This document shows positions 31,035 to 38,792 of a stretch of DNA of 42,784 bases, piece by piece. Each line of letters opens with the position of its first letter. The stretch's first letter is position 1. A program made the translations under genes and the position numbers. The notes beneath the pieces were generated by a model, which was given only the letters and a program-made list of their open reading frames with translations, was not told the DNA's origin and searched no databases. Origin of the DNA: a virus; the IMG/VR virus record IMGVR_UViG_3300010413_000069, positions 1 through 42,784 of that record; one strand, given 5' to 3'.

Positions 31035-31112
31035 ATGGATGCTATAGAGGAAATGAAAAGAGACCCAGACCTGTACACATATGATAATTGTAGACTATTG
31101 AAAGGAGAATAG
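31035..31112 (+). CDS. Possible 25-residue leader peptide
   Basis: ATG 31035 to TAG 31110-31112 encodes MDAIEEMKRDPDLYTYDNCR and five more residues. The final codons (LLKGE) are the GAAAGGAG binding site of the next gene, so translation through it would couple the two. The site before it (GGGGATATGG) is modest. It may simply be chance in a 95-base gap; the acidic, well-formed helix makes it worth recording. Confidence 0.35.
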   Translation: MDAIEEMKRDPDLYTYDNCRLLKGE

Positions 31113-31113
31113 A

Positions 31114-31746
31114 ATGATTATTAACAGAGGTAATGTATTATATTTTGGAGTTGCTGCTGTAATTGGGGGAGTTACTGGATATTTGATTGCTGATTATCTA
31201 GTATATAAACTTCATGAAGAACAATATTTCACAGAAGAAGATCTTGAAGTAGTAAAAGCGATTGTCGAAGAGAAAGAATATACTCCTTCTGAGAAGAGGA
31301 TCGATTATACTAAATTCACTCGAAAACCTCCATTAGAAGAAGTTGCTACAAAAGTGGAAGAAGTTGATGAGTGGAATATTGAAAATCCGTTTCCAGTTAT
31401 CAGTGAAAAAGACTGGGAAGATTCTACTGCTCATGAAAAGATCGAAATCAAATATTTCACTGAAGATGATACATTTATGTATGTTGAAAGTGAAGAAATG
31501 ATTGAGAATCCAGATGATATTTTAGGAGAAAACATTCTTGAAACATTTGATCTCCTATATTCTGGTGATCCAGATATAACTTATATTATCAGCGAACCCT
31601 TAGAAGCTTTGGTTAAAGTAACACGAATATATGGTTCTTATGCGACCTTGATCATGGGGCTAAGCGAAGAAGAACTTGCTCCACCGGAGCCCCCGAAGAA
31701 GACTCGGAGAAAGGCTAAAAAGACTAATGGAATTGAAGGCGAGTGA
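31114..31746 (+). CDS. Membrane-anchored acidic protein
   Basis: This 210-residue protein starts at ATG 31114 after TTGAAAGGAGAA. One membrane helix lies at about 9-31 (LYFGVAAVIGGVTGYLIADYLV), followed by an acidic cytoplasmic region (YFTEEDLEVVKAIVEEKEY, KVEEVDEWNIENPFPVI) and a beta/alpha domain (ITYIISEPLEALVKVTRIYG). It ends in a basic tail (KKTRRKAKKTNGIEGE). It follows the DUF6353-like gene closely, as I recall for related phages, and may act with it. The function is unknown. Confidence 0.7.
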   Translation: MIINRGNVLYFGVAAVIGGVTGYLIADYLVYKLHEEQYFTEEDLEVVKAIVEEKEYTPSEKRIDYTKFTRKPPLEEVATKVEEVDEWNIENPFPVISEKDWEDSTAHEKIEIKYFTEDDTFMYVESEEMIENPDDILGENILETFDLLYSGDPDITYIISEPLEALVKVTRIYGSYATLIMGLSEEELAPPEPPKKTRRKAKKTNGIEGE

Positions 31747-32236
31747 AGGGCAATATTTAAGTTGGCTTTGTGATATGATCAATGAGCGTGAACATCGTTC
31801 GTACGGAGATCTATGCTATTGGTTATATCATCAAGATTATCGTCCTATTCTCCCGAATGACGATAACCGTTGCGCAGATGGTTTAAGTCTTCGGGAAGAA
31901 TATGGGATACAACTGATTCAGGGATGTAGTATGTTAGAATTTCTTGTAGCATTAGCTAAAAGGATGGATTACATACTATTTGATGAGGGATATGGTTCAA
32001 GAATTGATGTTTGGTTTTGGCTTATGATTAAGAATTTGGGTCTTCAACCGGTTAACAGAATGAACGTTGAGACTAAAAATCTTGCAAATTATGCCATTAT
32101 CAAATGCTTTATTGAACGATGTTATAGTAGAACGGGAAAAGGTGGACTATTTCCTCTAAAGCATACGAGGAACGATCAGAGGAATGTTGAAGTTTGGTAT
32201 CAGATGCAAGAATACATCGATCAGGAACTTCTATAA
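31727..32236 (+). CDS. Hypothetical protein
   Basis: This protein has 169 residues. I choose ATG 31727 (GGAGAAAGG upstream), inside the end of the previous gene, over a TTG at 31676. It is helical and aromatic: GQYLSWLCDMINEREHRSYGDLCYWLYHQDYRPILPNDDNRCADGLSLREEYGIQ, then MLEFLVALAKRMDYILFDEGYGSRIDVWFWLMIKNLGLQ, with a C-terminal NYAIIKCFIERCYSRTGKGGLFPL. I recall similar proteins in gut phages without function. No catalytic motif is certain. Confidence 0.7.
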   Translation: MELKASEGQYLSWLCDMINEREHRSYGDLCYWLYHQDYRPILPNDDNRCADGLSLREEYGIQLIQGCSMLEFLVALAKRMDYILFDEGYGSRIDVWFWLMIKNLGLQPVNRMNVETKNLANYAIIKCFIERCYSRTGKGGLFPLKHTRNDQRNVEVWYQMQEYIDQELL

Positions 32237-32262
32237 TCTATAGGCTCTTGAAAGGAGAACAT

Positions 32263-32502
32263 ATGGCTGAAATGATGGACGGTCTTCGTATTAGAGTACA
32301 GAATGCAATTGCGGAGCTGTTAGATGATGCAAAAGCTGAAATGTTTATTACGGTTTCTTCGATTGGGGGAGATATAGTAAATATAAGGTTATTTGTATGC
32401 GATACTGATGGAAACGAACTACTTGATTACGGGCATAAATATCTGAAAAAAGGTGAAACGGTTTCGCTTTCAGAAGTAACTATCAAAGTGCTAGGGAGAT
32501 AA
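32263..32502 (+). CDS. Hypothetical beta-rich protein
   Basis: This 79-residue protein starts at ATG 32263 after GGCTCTTGAAAGGAGAA, the leader that pairs perfectly with the loop of the lysin-leader hairpin. A helix (LRIRVQNAIAELLDDAKAEM) precedes strands (FITVSSIGGDIVNIRLFVCDTDGNELLDYGHKYL). No family is recognised. Its stop is two bases before the next ATG. Confidence 0.63.
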   Translation: MAEMMDGLRIRVQNAIAELLDDAKAEMFITVSSIGGDIVNIRLFVCDTDGNELLDYGHKYLKKGETVSLSEVTIKVLGR

Positions 32503-32504
32503 TC

Positions 32505-32780
32505 ATGAACATTTTCAAGAAGTTTTGGCGTGGGATGATTTCGAAGAAGGATCAGTTGATAAAGCGGTTCGAACGGCGAAAGAAGAAAGCCAAATCAGTT
32601 CGAAATCCTCATGTGGAAGCCGCCATTCGGAATGTTACGAATAAGTATGATACTGAGCGACGTCGCCGAAATGCTGCAAAAGAGGCTGCTGAAAAGCGCG
32701 AAAAATCCCGGCGGGTGATTCGTCAGAAAAGTATCCGTATAGCTCGCGGAACCATAAAAGGTTACGCGAAAAGGAGTTAA
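32505..32780 (+). CDS. Very basic small protein
   Basis: This 91-residue protein is about one-third Lys and Arg (QLIKRFERRKKKAKSVRNPH, KYDTERRRRNAAKEAAEKRE, KSRRVIRQKSIRIARGTIKG). It is predicted as a continuous charged helix and could bind nucleic acid. The start ATG 32505 follows GGGAGATAATC. Position just before the origin makes a DNA-structuring role conceivable. No family is recognised. Confidence 0.65.
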   Translation: MNIFKKFWRGMISKKDQLIKRFERRKKKAKSVRNPHVEAAIRNVTNKYDTERRRRNAAKEAAEKREKSRRVIRQKSIRIARGTIKGYAKRS

Positions 32781-32781
32781 C

Positions 32782-32985
32782 ATGCCTATCTCAGATGTGA
32801 AGATCGAATACTATGTTTTAAAGCGCGGGAAAGAACGGAAAGTTGTTGTAATCCACCCAGGAAACGATCCGCTCTATGGAAACGGTAGTTGGGATTTGGA
32901 TAAAGGTCCATATTCTACTATCGAAGACGCGGAAAACGCTATGTACTACTTGGGAAATATCAGTAATTTGGGTAATGCCGTTTAG
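32782..32985 (+). CDS. Hypothetical small protein, last of the early operon
   Basis: This 67-residue protein starts at ATG 32782, after AAAAGGAG within the end of the previous gene. It is beta-rich at the start (DVKIEYYVLKRGKERKVVVIHPGNDPLYG), followed by SWDLDKGPYSTIEDAENAMYYLGNIS, which looks like a small alpha/beta domain. A structured GC-rich region and a terminator follow. No family is recognised. Confidence 0.63.
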   Translation: MPISDVKIEYYVLKRGKERKVVVIHPGNDPLYGNGSWDLDKGPYSTIEDAENAMYYLGNISNLGNAV

Positions 32986-32987
32986 TT

Positions 32988-33066
32988 CGGGAGGTCAGCC
33001 CCGCCGATTCAGGGTGCTGCGAATCGACCGTGAGAAACCACCTAAGTGCGGGTTTGCCGGTTCCCA
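32988..33066 (+). other. GC-rich pseudoknot-like element before the origin
   Basis: These 79 bases are far richer in G and C than their surroundings and have no ORF. Pairings seen: CGATTC (33005-33010) with GAATCG (33021-33026); CCCGC (33000-33004) with GCGGG (33048-33052); GGT (32993-32995) with ACC (33027-33029); alternatively AGGT (32992-32995) with ACCT (33040-33043); and GGGA (32989-32992) with TCCC (33062-33065). The AGGT/ACCT and CCCGC/GCGGG pairs cross, making a pseudoknot. The order resembles small self-cleaving RNAs but no known class fits fully. It may be a structured RNA or the origin-proximal leader. Confidence 0.4.
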
Positions 33067-33089
33067 ATAATGAAAAAACCGGCGTTTTT
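33056..33089 (+). terminator. Terminator at end of early operon
   Basis: GCCGGTT (33056-33062) pairs perfectly with AACCGGC (33077-33083), followed by GTTTTT. It keeps early transcription from entering the origin. Confidence 0.82.
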
Positions 33090-33092
33090 ATC

Positions 33093-33340
33093 AAAACACT
33101 GTTACACTTTTGAAGGTCATTTTCGAAAATGTAACTGTTTTGTAACTGTTTTGTAACAGTGTTTTTGGCTATTTTTTAGCTTTTTTCGGATTTTTTACGC
33201 CTAGAACTTGTTAAAAATTGCTAAAAAATCAATCACTGTTACACTTTTACACTTTTTTCCCTATAAAGTAATAAATTTAAAAAAAATACATATTTTAAAA
33301 AAGTTTTACTATTTTTTTTGTAAAAGTGTAACAGTGTTTT
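33093..33340 (+). other. Probable replication origin with iterons and AT-rich region
   Basis: No gene lies between 32986 and 33358; this is the longest untranslated stretch. A 19-base sequence, AAAACACTGTTACACTTTT (33093-33111), recurs as a perfect inverted copy at 33322-33340. A direct partial copy (CACTGTTACACTTTT) lies at 33234-33248 and an inverted partial copy at 33153-33166. GTAACTGTTTT occurs twice in tandem (33131-33141, 33142-33152). Between 33261 and 33320 the DNA is almost pure A and T, a likely unwinding region. The replicase gene follows directly. Iterons plus unwinding region plus helicase-primase gene is the classic layout of a phage origin. Confidence 0.75.
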
Positions 33341-33358
33341 AAATCTTGAAAGGAGGGC

Positions 33359-36300
33359 ATGAAGTTGGATTTTTATCAAATTAAGCAAAGAACTAGAAAA
33401 AAAGATACGATAGAAATCTATCCCGATTTTAAGGTCGTACGTTCTAATGATCTTATGATTCGGGGAAAAGGCTTTTATGCTATCTGGGATTCTGAGAAGA
33501 ATTTATGGTCTACAGATGAATACGATGTTCAAAGACTTGTTGATGCAGAGTTAATGGAATATAGAAATCGTTTGGCTGAAAAAACAGATGCCACTATCAT
33601 AGTTAAATTTATGAGTGATTTCTCATCCGGCATTTGGGCAAAGTATAGACTATATTTATCTAAGTTATCGGACAACGCGCATCAACTTGATGTTGATTTA
33701 ACGTTCCAAAATACTCAAGTTAAGAAACGAGATTATGTAAGCAGAAAACTTCCATATTCATTAGAAAAAGGAAGTTATGAAGCATATGATCAAATGATGA
33801 GTACGTTATATTCAAAGGATGAAAGAAGAAAATTAGAGTGGGCTATTGGAGCTATAGTTGCTGGAGACGCAAAAGATATTCAGAAGTTTATTGTTCTATA
33901 TGGAGAAGGTGGTAGTGGTAAATCTACTTTTCTAAATATAGTTCAAAAACTATTTCCTGGATATTATACCACCTTCGAAGCAAAAGCTTTAACATCTTTG
34001 CAGAATGCTTTCTCTACTGAGGTTTTTCGGGATAATCCTTTGGTTGCTATTCAGCATGATGGCGATCTTTCTCGTATTGAAGATAATACCAAATTAAATT
34101 CTATCGTGTCGCATGAAGAAATGGTAATGAATGAAAAATACAAGCCGAGTTATTCTGCTCGTGCGAACTGCTTTTTATTTGTAGCAACTAATAAGCCTGT
34201 AAGAATATCCGATGCAAAATCTGGAATTATAAGAAGATTGATAGATGTATCACCAACCGGGGATTTAGTTCCTGTTATGGAATATCATAGTCTTATGTCT
34301 AGAATGGATTTCGAATTAGGCGCTATAGCTTACCATTGTCTTGAAGTTTATAGGTCTATGGGTAAAAATTATTATTCTAATTATAGACCTATGGCAATGA
34401 TATTTCAAACAGACATATTCTTTAATTTTGTTGAAGCTAATCATTATATATTTCTTCATGAAGATGGCGTGTCTTTAACTCAAGCTTGGGCAATGTATAA
34501 AGAATTCTGTGATGAATATTTAGTTGGTCATAAAATGCCTAAATATAAGTTTCGTGAAGAATTAAAGAACTATTTTAATGAGTTTCATGATCTTATTAGA
34601 ATTGATGGGAAATTAATAAGAAGTTATTATAAGGATTTAAAAAAAGATAAATTTGAATTAACTCCAGATAGTGATGAATCTCTTCCTAGTTGGATAATTT
34701 TAGAATCCGAGATTTCTCTTTTAGATGAGTATGCTGCCGATTTTAAAGCACAATATGCTAGTTCTAAAGGAACTCCTACAAGAGCTTGGAAGAGTGTTAA
34801 CACTAGATTAAAAGATTTAAAAACCTCAAGGCTTCATTATGTTCAATTTCCAAAAAATCATGTAGTAATAGATTTTGATATTAAAGATGATGAGGGAAAT
34901 AAATCAGCTGAGCTAAATCTTGAAGAGGCTACTAAATTTCCTCCTACTTATGCTGAATATAGTAAAAGTGGACAAGGAATTCATCTTCATTATATTTATG
35001 ATGGGGATACTTCTAAACTTAGTAATTTCTATTCAGAAGGTATAGAAGTCAAAACCTTTACGGGAGACGCTGCTTTAAGAAGGAGGCTTTCAAAATGTAA
35101 TGATATTCCTATAGCAACTATAAATACTGGCTTGCCTCTAAAGAAGGAAAAAATGATTAATGTTGATGCTGTTAAAAGCGAACAAGGTCTACGAGATTTA
35201 ATAAGACGAAACATTAATAAAGAAATTCATCCAGCTACAAAACCTTCTATAGATTTTATTTATAAAATATTAGAAGATGCTTATAAATCTGGATTGTCTT
35301 ATGATGTTAGAGACATGCGTTCAAAAGTTTTAACTTTTGCAATGAAAAGCACAAACCAAGCAGAATACTGTATTAAACTTGTTGGAAAAATGCATTTCAG
35401 TTCTGAAGAGAGTAGTTTGTCTTCTTCAGATTATACAGATGACAGGATAGTATTTTTTGATGTAGAAGTGTTTCCTAATTTATTTCTTGTTTCCTGGAAA
35501 TATCAAGGTGAAGATACTAAATGTATTCATATGATAAATCCGCCTCCTCAAGAAATAGAGGAACTTATGAAGTTAAAACTTATTGGCTTTAATAATCGTC
35601 GGTTTGATAATCATATATTGTATGGTGCATATATCGGATATAATAATGAACAATTATTTGAATTATCTGCTAATATAATTTATGGATATAAAAGAAGCTT
35701 CTTTCAAGAAGCATATAATATATCTTATACCGACGTATATGATTTTAGTTCTAAAAAACAATCTCTTAAAAAATGGCAAATAGAATTGGGTTTAATTCAT
35801 AAAGAATTAGGTTTTCCATTTGATAAACCAATAGCTGAAGAAGATCGTCATTTAGTTATAGAATATTGCGACAATGATGTAATAAGCACCGAAGCTGTAT
35901 TTAATAACAGGCATGAAGACTTTGTGGCTAGGCAGATTCTTGCCGATCTTAGTGGATTAACTGTTAATCATTCTACTCAATCTCATACAGCTAAAATCAT
36001 ATTTGGAAATGATCCGAAACCACAAAATCAATTTGTCTATACAGATCTTAGTGAAATGTTTCCTGGTTATGTATTTGATGCTGGAAAAAGTACATATAAA
36101 GGGGAAGAACCAGGAGAAGGAGGCTACGTATATTCTGAACCCGGGTACTATGAGAACGTTGCGCTTTTGGATGTTGCGAGTATGCATCCGACTTCTATTG
36201 TTCTTCTTAACCTTTTTGGTAAATATACAGATATTTATAAGGAAATTATTGATGCGCGCCTTGATATCAAACACAAGCAATTGGACAAGGCACGACGAAG

Positions 36301-37096
36301 ATTTGGAGGATTACTTGAACCGTACTTGGAATCGGTAGAAGATGCAGATGCGCTTGCTTATGCTTTAAAGATTATTATTAATATAGTATATGGATTAACC
36401 TCTGCTAGATTTGATAATAAATTTAGAGATAATCGAAATGTAGATAACATCGTTGCAAAACGTGGTGCTTTATTTATGATTGATTTAAAAGAAGCAGTTC
36501 AGAAGAAAGGATTTACTGTAGCACATATTAAAACCGATTCGATAAAAATTCCAAATGCAACAAAAGAAATTATTGATTTTATTATTAAATTTGGAAAAAA
36601 ATATGGATATACTTTTGAGCATGAGGTAACATATGACAAATTCTGTTTAGTTAATGATGCTGTTTACATTGCAAAAAAGGGTGAGGAATGGACAGCTGTA
36701 GGAGCAGAGTTTGCTCATCCTTATATATTTAAAACATTATTCACAAAAGAGCCTTTGCAATTTAAAGATAAATGCGAAACTAAATCTGTTACTACTGCTA
36801 TTTATTTAGATATGAATGAAGATTTAGGAGATGATAAACATAATTATGTATTTGTTGGAAAGACTGGCTCTTTCTGTCCTATAGCACCTGGTAGAGGTGG
36901 CGGCATTTTATTAAGAGAAAGTGGAGATAAATATTATGCCGTTACCGCTAGTAAAGGATATCGTTGGCTTGAAGCACCAATGGTGTTAGAATTAGAAAAG
37001 GAGGATGATCTTGATGAAAATTATTATAGAGCTTTAATTGACGATGCTAAAGATCATATAGAAAAATATGTTAATTTTGAAGAATTCATATCTTGA
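33359..37096 (+). CDS. SF3 helicase - AEP primase - family B DNA polymerase fusion
   Basis: This 1,245-residue replicase starts at ATG 33359 after CTTGAAAGGAGGG. Residues about 150-330 are a D5/SF3-type helicase: Walker A GEGGSGKS (about 182-189), acidic segment AIQHDGDLSRIED and sensor VATNKPVR (about 274). Residues about 470-590 look like an archaeo-eukaryotic primase: VVIDFDIKD (about 502), SGQGIHLHY (about 535), GIEVKTFTGDAALRRR (about 560). From about 695 come proofreading exonuclease motifs: FFDVEVFPN (Exo I), GFNNRRFDNH (Exo II), YCDNDV (Exo III). Polymerase motifs follow: LLDVASMHPTSI (A, about 935), IIINIVYGLTSA (B, about 1004) and HIKTDSIKI (C, about 1056). One chain thus carries helicase, primase and polymerase. 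No frameshift breaks it. Confidence 0.88.
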   Translation: MKLDFYQIKQRTRKKDTIEIYPDFKVVRSNDLMIRGKGFYAIWDSEKNLWSTDEYDVQRLVDAELMEYRNRLAEKTDATIIVKFMSDFSSGIWAKYRLYLSKLSDNAHQLDVDLTFQNTQVKKRDYVSRKLPYSLEKGSYEAYDQMMSTLYSKDERRKLEWAIGAIVAGDAKDIQKFIVLYGEGGSGKSTFLNIVQKLFPGYYTTFEAKALTSLQNAFSTEVFRDNPLVAIQHDGDLSRIEDNTKLNSIVSHEEMVMNEKYKPSYSARANCFLFVATNKPVRISDAKSGIIRRLIDVSPTGDLVPVMEYHSLMSRMDFELGAIAYHCLEVYRSMGKNYYSNYRPMAMIFQTDIFFNFVEANHYIFLHEDGVSLTQAWAMYKEFCDEYLVGHKMPKYKFREELKNYFNEFHDLIRIDGKLIRSYYKDLKKDKFELTPDSDESLPSWIILESEISLLDEYAADFKAQYASSKGTPTRAWKSVNTRLKDLKTSRLHYVQFPKNHVVIDFDIKDDEGNKSAELNLEEATKFPPTYAEYSKSGQGIHLHYIYDGDTSKLSNFYSEGIEVKTFTGDAALRRRLSKCNDIPIATINTGLPLKKEKMINVDAVKSEQGLRDLIRRNINKEIHPATKPSIDFIYKILEDAYKSGLSYDVRDMRSKVLTFAMKSTNQAEYCIKLVGKMHFSSEESSLSSSDYTDDRIVFFDVEVFPNLFLVSWKYQGEDTKCIHMINPPPQEIEELMKLKLIGFNNRRFDNHILYGAYIGYNNEQLFELSANIIYGYKRSFFQEAYNISYTDVYDFSSKKQSLKKWQIELGLIHKELGFPFDKPIAEEDRHLVIEYCDNDVISTEAVFNNRHEDFVARQILADLSGLTVNHSTQSHTAKIIFGNDPKPQNQFVYTDLSEMFPGYVFDAGKSTYKGEEPGEGGYVYSEPGYYENVALLDVASMHPTSIVLLNLFGKYTDIYKEIIDARLDIKHKQLDKARRRFGGLLEPYLESVEDADALAYALKIIINIVYGLTSARFDNKFRDNRNVDNIVAKRGALFMIDLKEAVQKKGFTVAHIKTDSIKIPNATKEIIDFIIKFGKKYGYTFEHEVTYDKFCLVNDAVYIAKKGEEWTAVGAEFAHPYIFKTLFTKEPLQFKDKCETKSVTTAIYLDMNEDLGDDKHNYVFVGKTGSFCPIAPGRGGGILLRESGDKYYAVTASKGYRWLEAPMVLELEKEDDLDENYYRALIDDAKDHIEKYVNFEEFIS

Positions 37097-37108
37097 AAGG
37101 AAAAAGAA

Positions 37109-37609
37109 ATGCCAAAAGAAATAAAATCTAATTTTCTTATAGAAAATGGAAAACTATTGTTTCGTAATTTTTCTGGAAAAGAAGGACAATATAATCCGGA
37201 AGGAATGCGAAATTTTTGTGTTCTCCTTGAGCAAACTGATGCTACGATGCTAGAGAAGGATGGTTGGAATGTTCGTTATTTAGAACCAAGAGATCCTGAT
37301 GATCCACTACAACCTTATCTTCCAGTAGCTGTTTCGTATTCATATGCTCCTCCTTTAATCACCGTTATAAATAGTACAGGAAAAACTATTTTAGATGAAG
37401 ATGCCATTAATATTTTAGATTGGGCTGAAATTGAGAAAGTTGATTTGGTGATTCGTCCTTATAATTGGGAACATGGAAAAAAGAGGGGAGTAAAAGCTTA
37501 TCTTAAAACTATGTATGTCACTATTGTCGAGGATGAATTAGAAAAGAAATATCGAAACGTTCCCGATAGTGGTACATCTTTTGATAACGACAGACCTCCA
37601 TTTAGTTAA
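37109..37609 (+). CDS. SSB-like single-stranded DNA-binding protein
   Basis: This 166-residue protein starts at ATG 37109 after CTTGAAAGGA. The pattern NFCVLLEQTDATMLEKDGWNVRYLEPRDPDDPLQPYLPVAVSY, then LDWAEIEKVDLVIRPYNWE and GVKAYLKTMYVTIVEDELEKKY, matches from memory the OB-fold-like protein that accompanies this kind of phage polymerase. The acidic/aromatic tail (SGTSFDNDRPPFS) resembles SSB C-terminal tips that recruit partners. It should coat single strands at the fork. It overlaps the helicase gene by 41 bases. Confidence 0.72.
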   Translation: MPKEIKSNFLIENGKLLFRNFSGKEGQYNPEGMRNFCVLLEQTDATMLEKDGWNVRYLEPRDPDDPLQPYLPVAVSYSYAPPLITVINSTGKTILDEDAINILDWAEIEKVDLVIRPYNWEHGKKRGVKAYLKTMYVTIVEDELEKKYRNVPDSGTSFDNDRPPFS

Positions 37610-38786
37610 TTTATATCCGTATCAGAAAGAAGCTGTTAGCCAATTAAAAACCGGCTCCATCTTATGCGGTGGAGTCGGTTCTGGCAAAACTCGTACATCG
37701 TTAGCTTATTATTTTGAAAATGAGCGTCCAAAAGATTTGTATGTTATTACAACTGCGAAGAAAAGAGATACTCTTGACTGGGAACGTGAGAGCGCGTTGT
37801 TTATGTTAACTAAAGATCGAACTGGTATAGATGGTGTACAGTTAACAGTAGATTCCTGGAATAATATAAAGAAATATATAGATGTTAAAAAAGCTTTCTT
37901 TATATTTGATGAACAAAGAGTTATAGGATCTGGCGCATGGGTTAAATCCTTTTTAAAAATAGTAAAAGAAAATAATTGGATTCTTTTATCAGCTACTCCA
38001 GGTGATACATGGATGGACTATATTCCTGTATTTATAGCAAATGGATTTTATAAAAATAGAACCCAATTTATTCAAAGACACGTGGTTTATTATAGTTACT
38101 TAAAATTTCCGAAAATTAAAAGATATTTAGAAGAAGATTATCTTAATAAATTAAAGAATCATATTTTAGTAACTATGGATTATATAAGACCTACTAAAGT
38201 TATTACTAATTATATTAATGTTGAATTTGATAAAGATAAATATAATTTAGTAATTAAAAAGAGATGGAATCCATATGATAATAAGCCAATAAGAAATTCG
38301 AGCCAATATTTTTATTTAATGAGAAGAGTTGTAAATAGTGATAACAGTAGAATGGCTATTATATTTGATTTAATTAAAAAGCATAGCAAACTTATTGTGT
38401 TTTATAATTTTGATTATGAATTGGATATATTAAGAAAATTTGAAAAAGATTTTAATATTCCGTTTGCAGAATATAATGGACATAAGCATGAAGCAATTCC
38501 GAATGAACATTCCTGGTTATATGCTGTTCAATATTTAGCAGGATCTGAAAGCTGGAATTGTACAGAAACTAATGTTATTGCTTTTTACTCTCTTAATTAT
38601 TCCTATAGAATAACATCTCAAGCTAGTGGTCGGATAGATAGATTAAATACACCTTTTACAAAATTATATTATTATATGCTAATTTCTAATTCTTCTATAG
38701 ATAAAGCAATATTATTAGCATTAAAAAATAAGAAAAATTTTAATGAAAAGGATTTTTTATCCACGCGCGAGAAACATAGACTATAA
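37569..38786 (+). CDS. SF2 DNA helicase
   Basis: This protein has up to 405 residues. Motifs in order: LYPYQKEAV (Q-motif-like), GGVGSGKTRTS (Walker A, about 33-43), FIFDEQRVIG (Walker B variant DEQR, about 111-120), LLSATPGDTW (motif III, about 138-147) and QASGRIDRL (motif VI, about 350-358). This is a SNF2/DEAD-like helicase that would remodel forks or unwind DNA. The start is uncertain: no ATG lies near the beginning, and GTG 37569 or TTG 37581, both inside the SSB-like gene, lack a good binding site, so coupling is likely. Its last codons contain the sixth copy of the phage promoter. Confidence 0.87.
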   Translation: MVHLLITTDLHLVNLYPYQKEAVSQLKTGSILCGGVGSGKTRTSLAYYFENERPKDLYVITTAKKRDTLDWERESALFMLTKDRTGIDGVQLTVDSWNNIKKYIDVKKAFFIFDEQRVIGSGAWVKSFLKIVKENNWILLSATPGDTWMDYIPVFIANGFYKNRTQFIQRHVVYYSYLKFPKIKRYLEEDYLNKLKNHILVTMDYIRPTKVITNYINVEFDKDKYNLVIKKRWNPYDNKPIRNSSQYFYLMRRVVNSDNSRMAIIFDLIKKHSKLIVFYNFDYELDILRKFEKDFNIPFAEYNGHKHEAIPNEHSWLYAVQYLAGSESWNCTETNVIAFYSLNYSYRITSQASGRIDRLNTPFTKLYYYMLISNSSIDKAILLALKNKKNFNEKDFLSTREKHRL

Positions 38787-38787
38787 T
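38763..38787 (+). promoter_or_regulatory. Phage promoter copy 6 inside helicase gene end
   Basis: ACGCGCGAGAAACATAGAC precedes TATAAT (38782-38787) and AGAGG. CGCG at 38764 keeps the 18-base offset. The helicase stop TAA (38784-38786) is part of the -10 box. Confidence 0.85.
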
Positions 38788-38792
38788 AGAGG

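Noticed and set aside
32988-33066. Firm call as HDV-like or twister ribozyme
   Set aside because: The HDV-like reading has only a 3-4-pair first helix and a 6-pair P3; the twister reading lacks the conserved AAGCC loop and a second-helix partner. Kept only as an unclassified structured element.
33093-33340. CRISPR array at the repeated region
   Set aside because: Repeats are in both orientations, partial and irregularly spaced, without unique spacers of constant size; an origin fits better.
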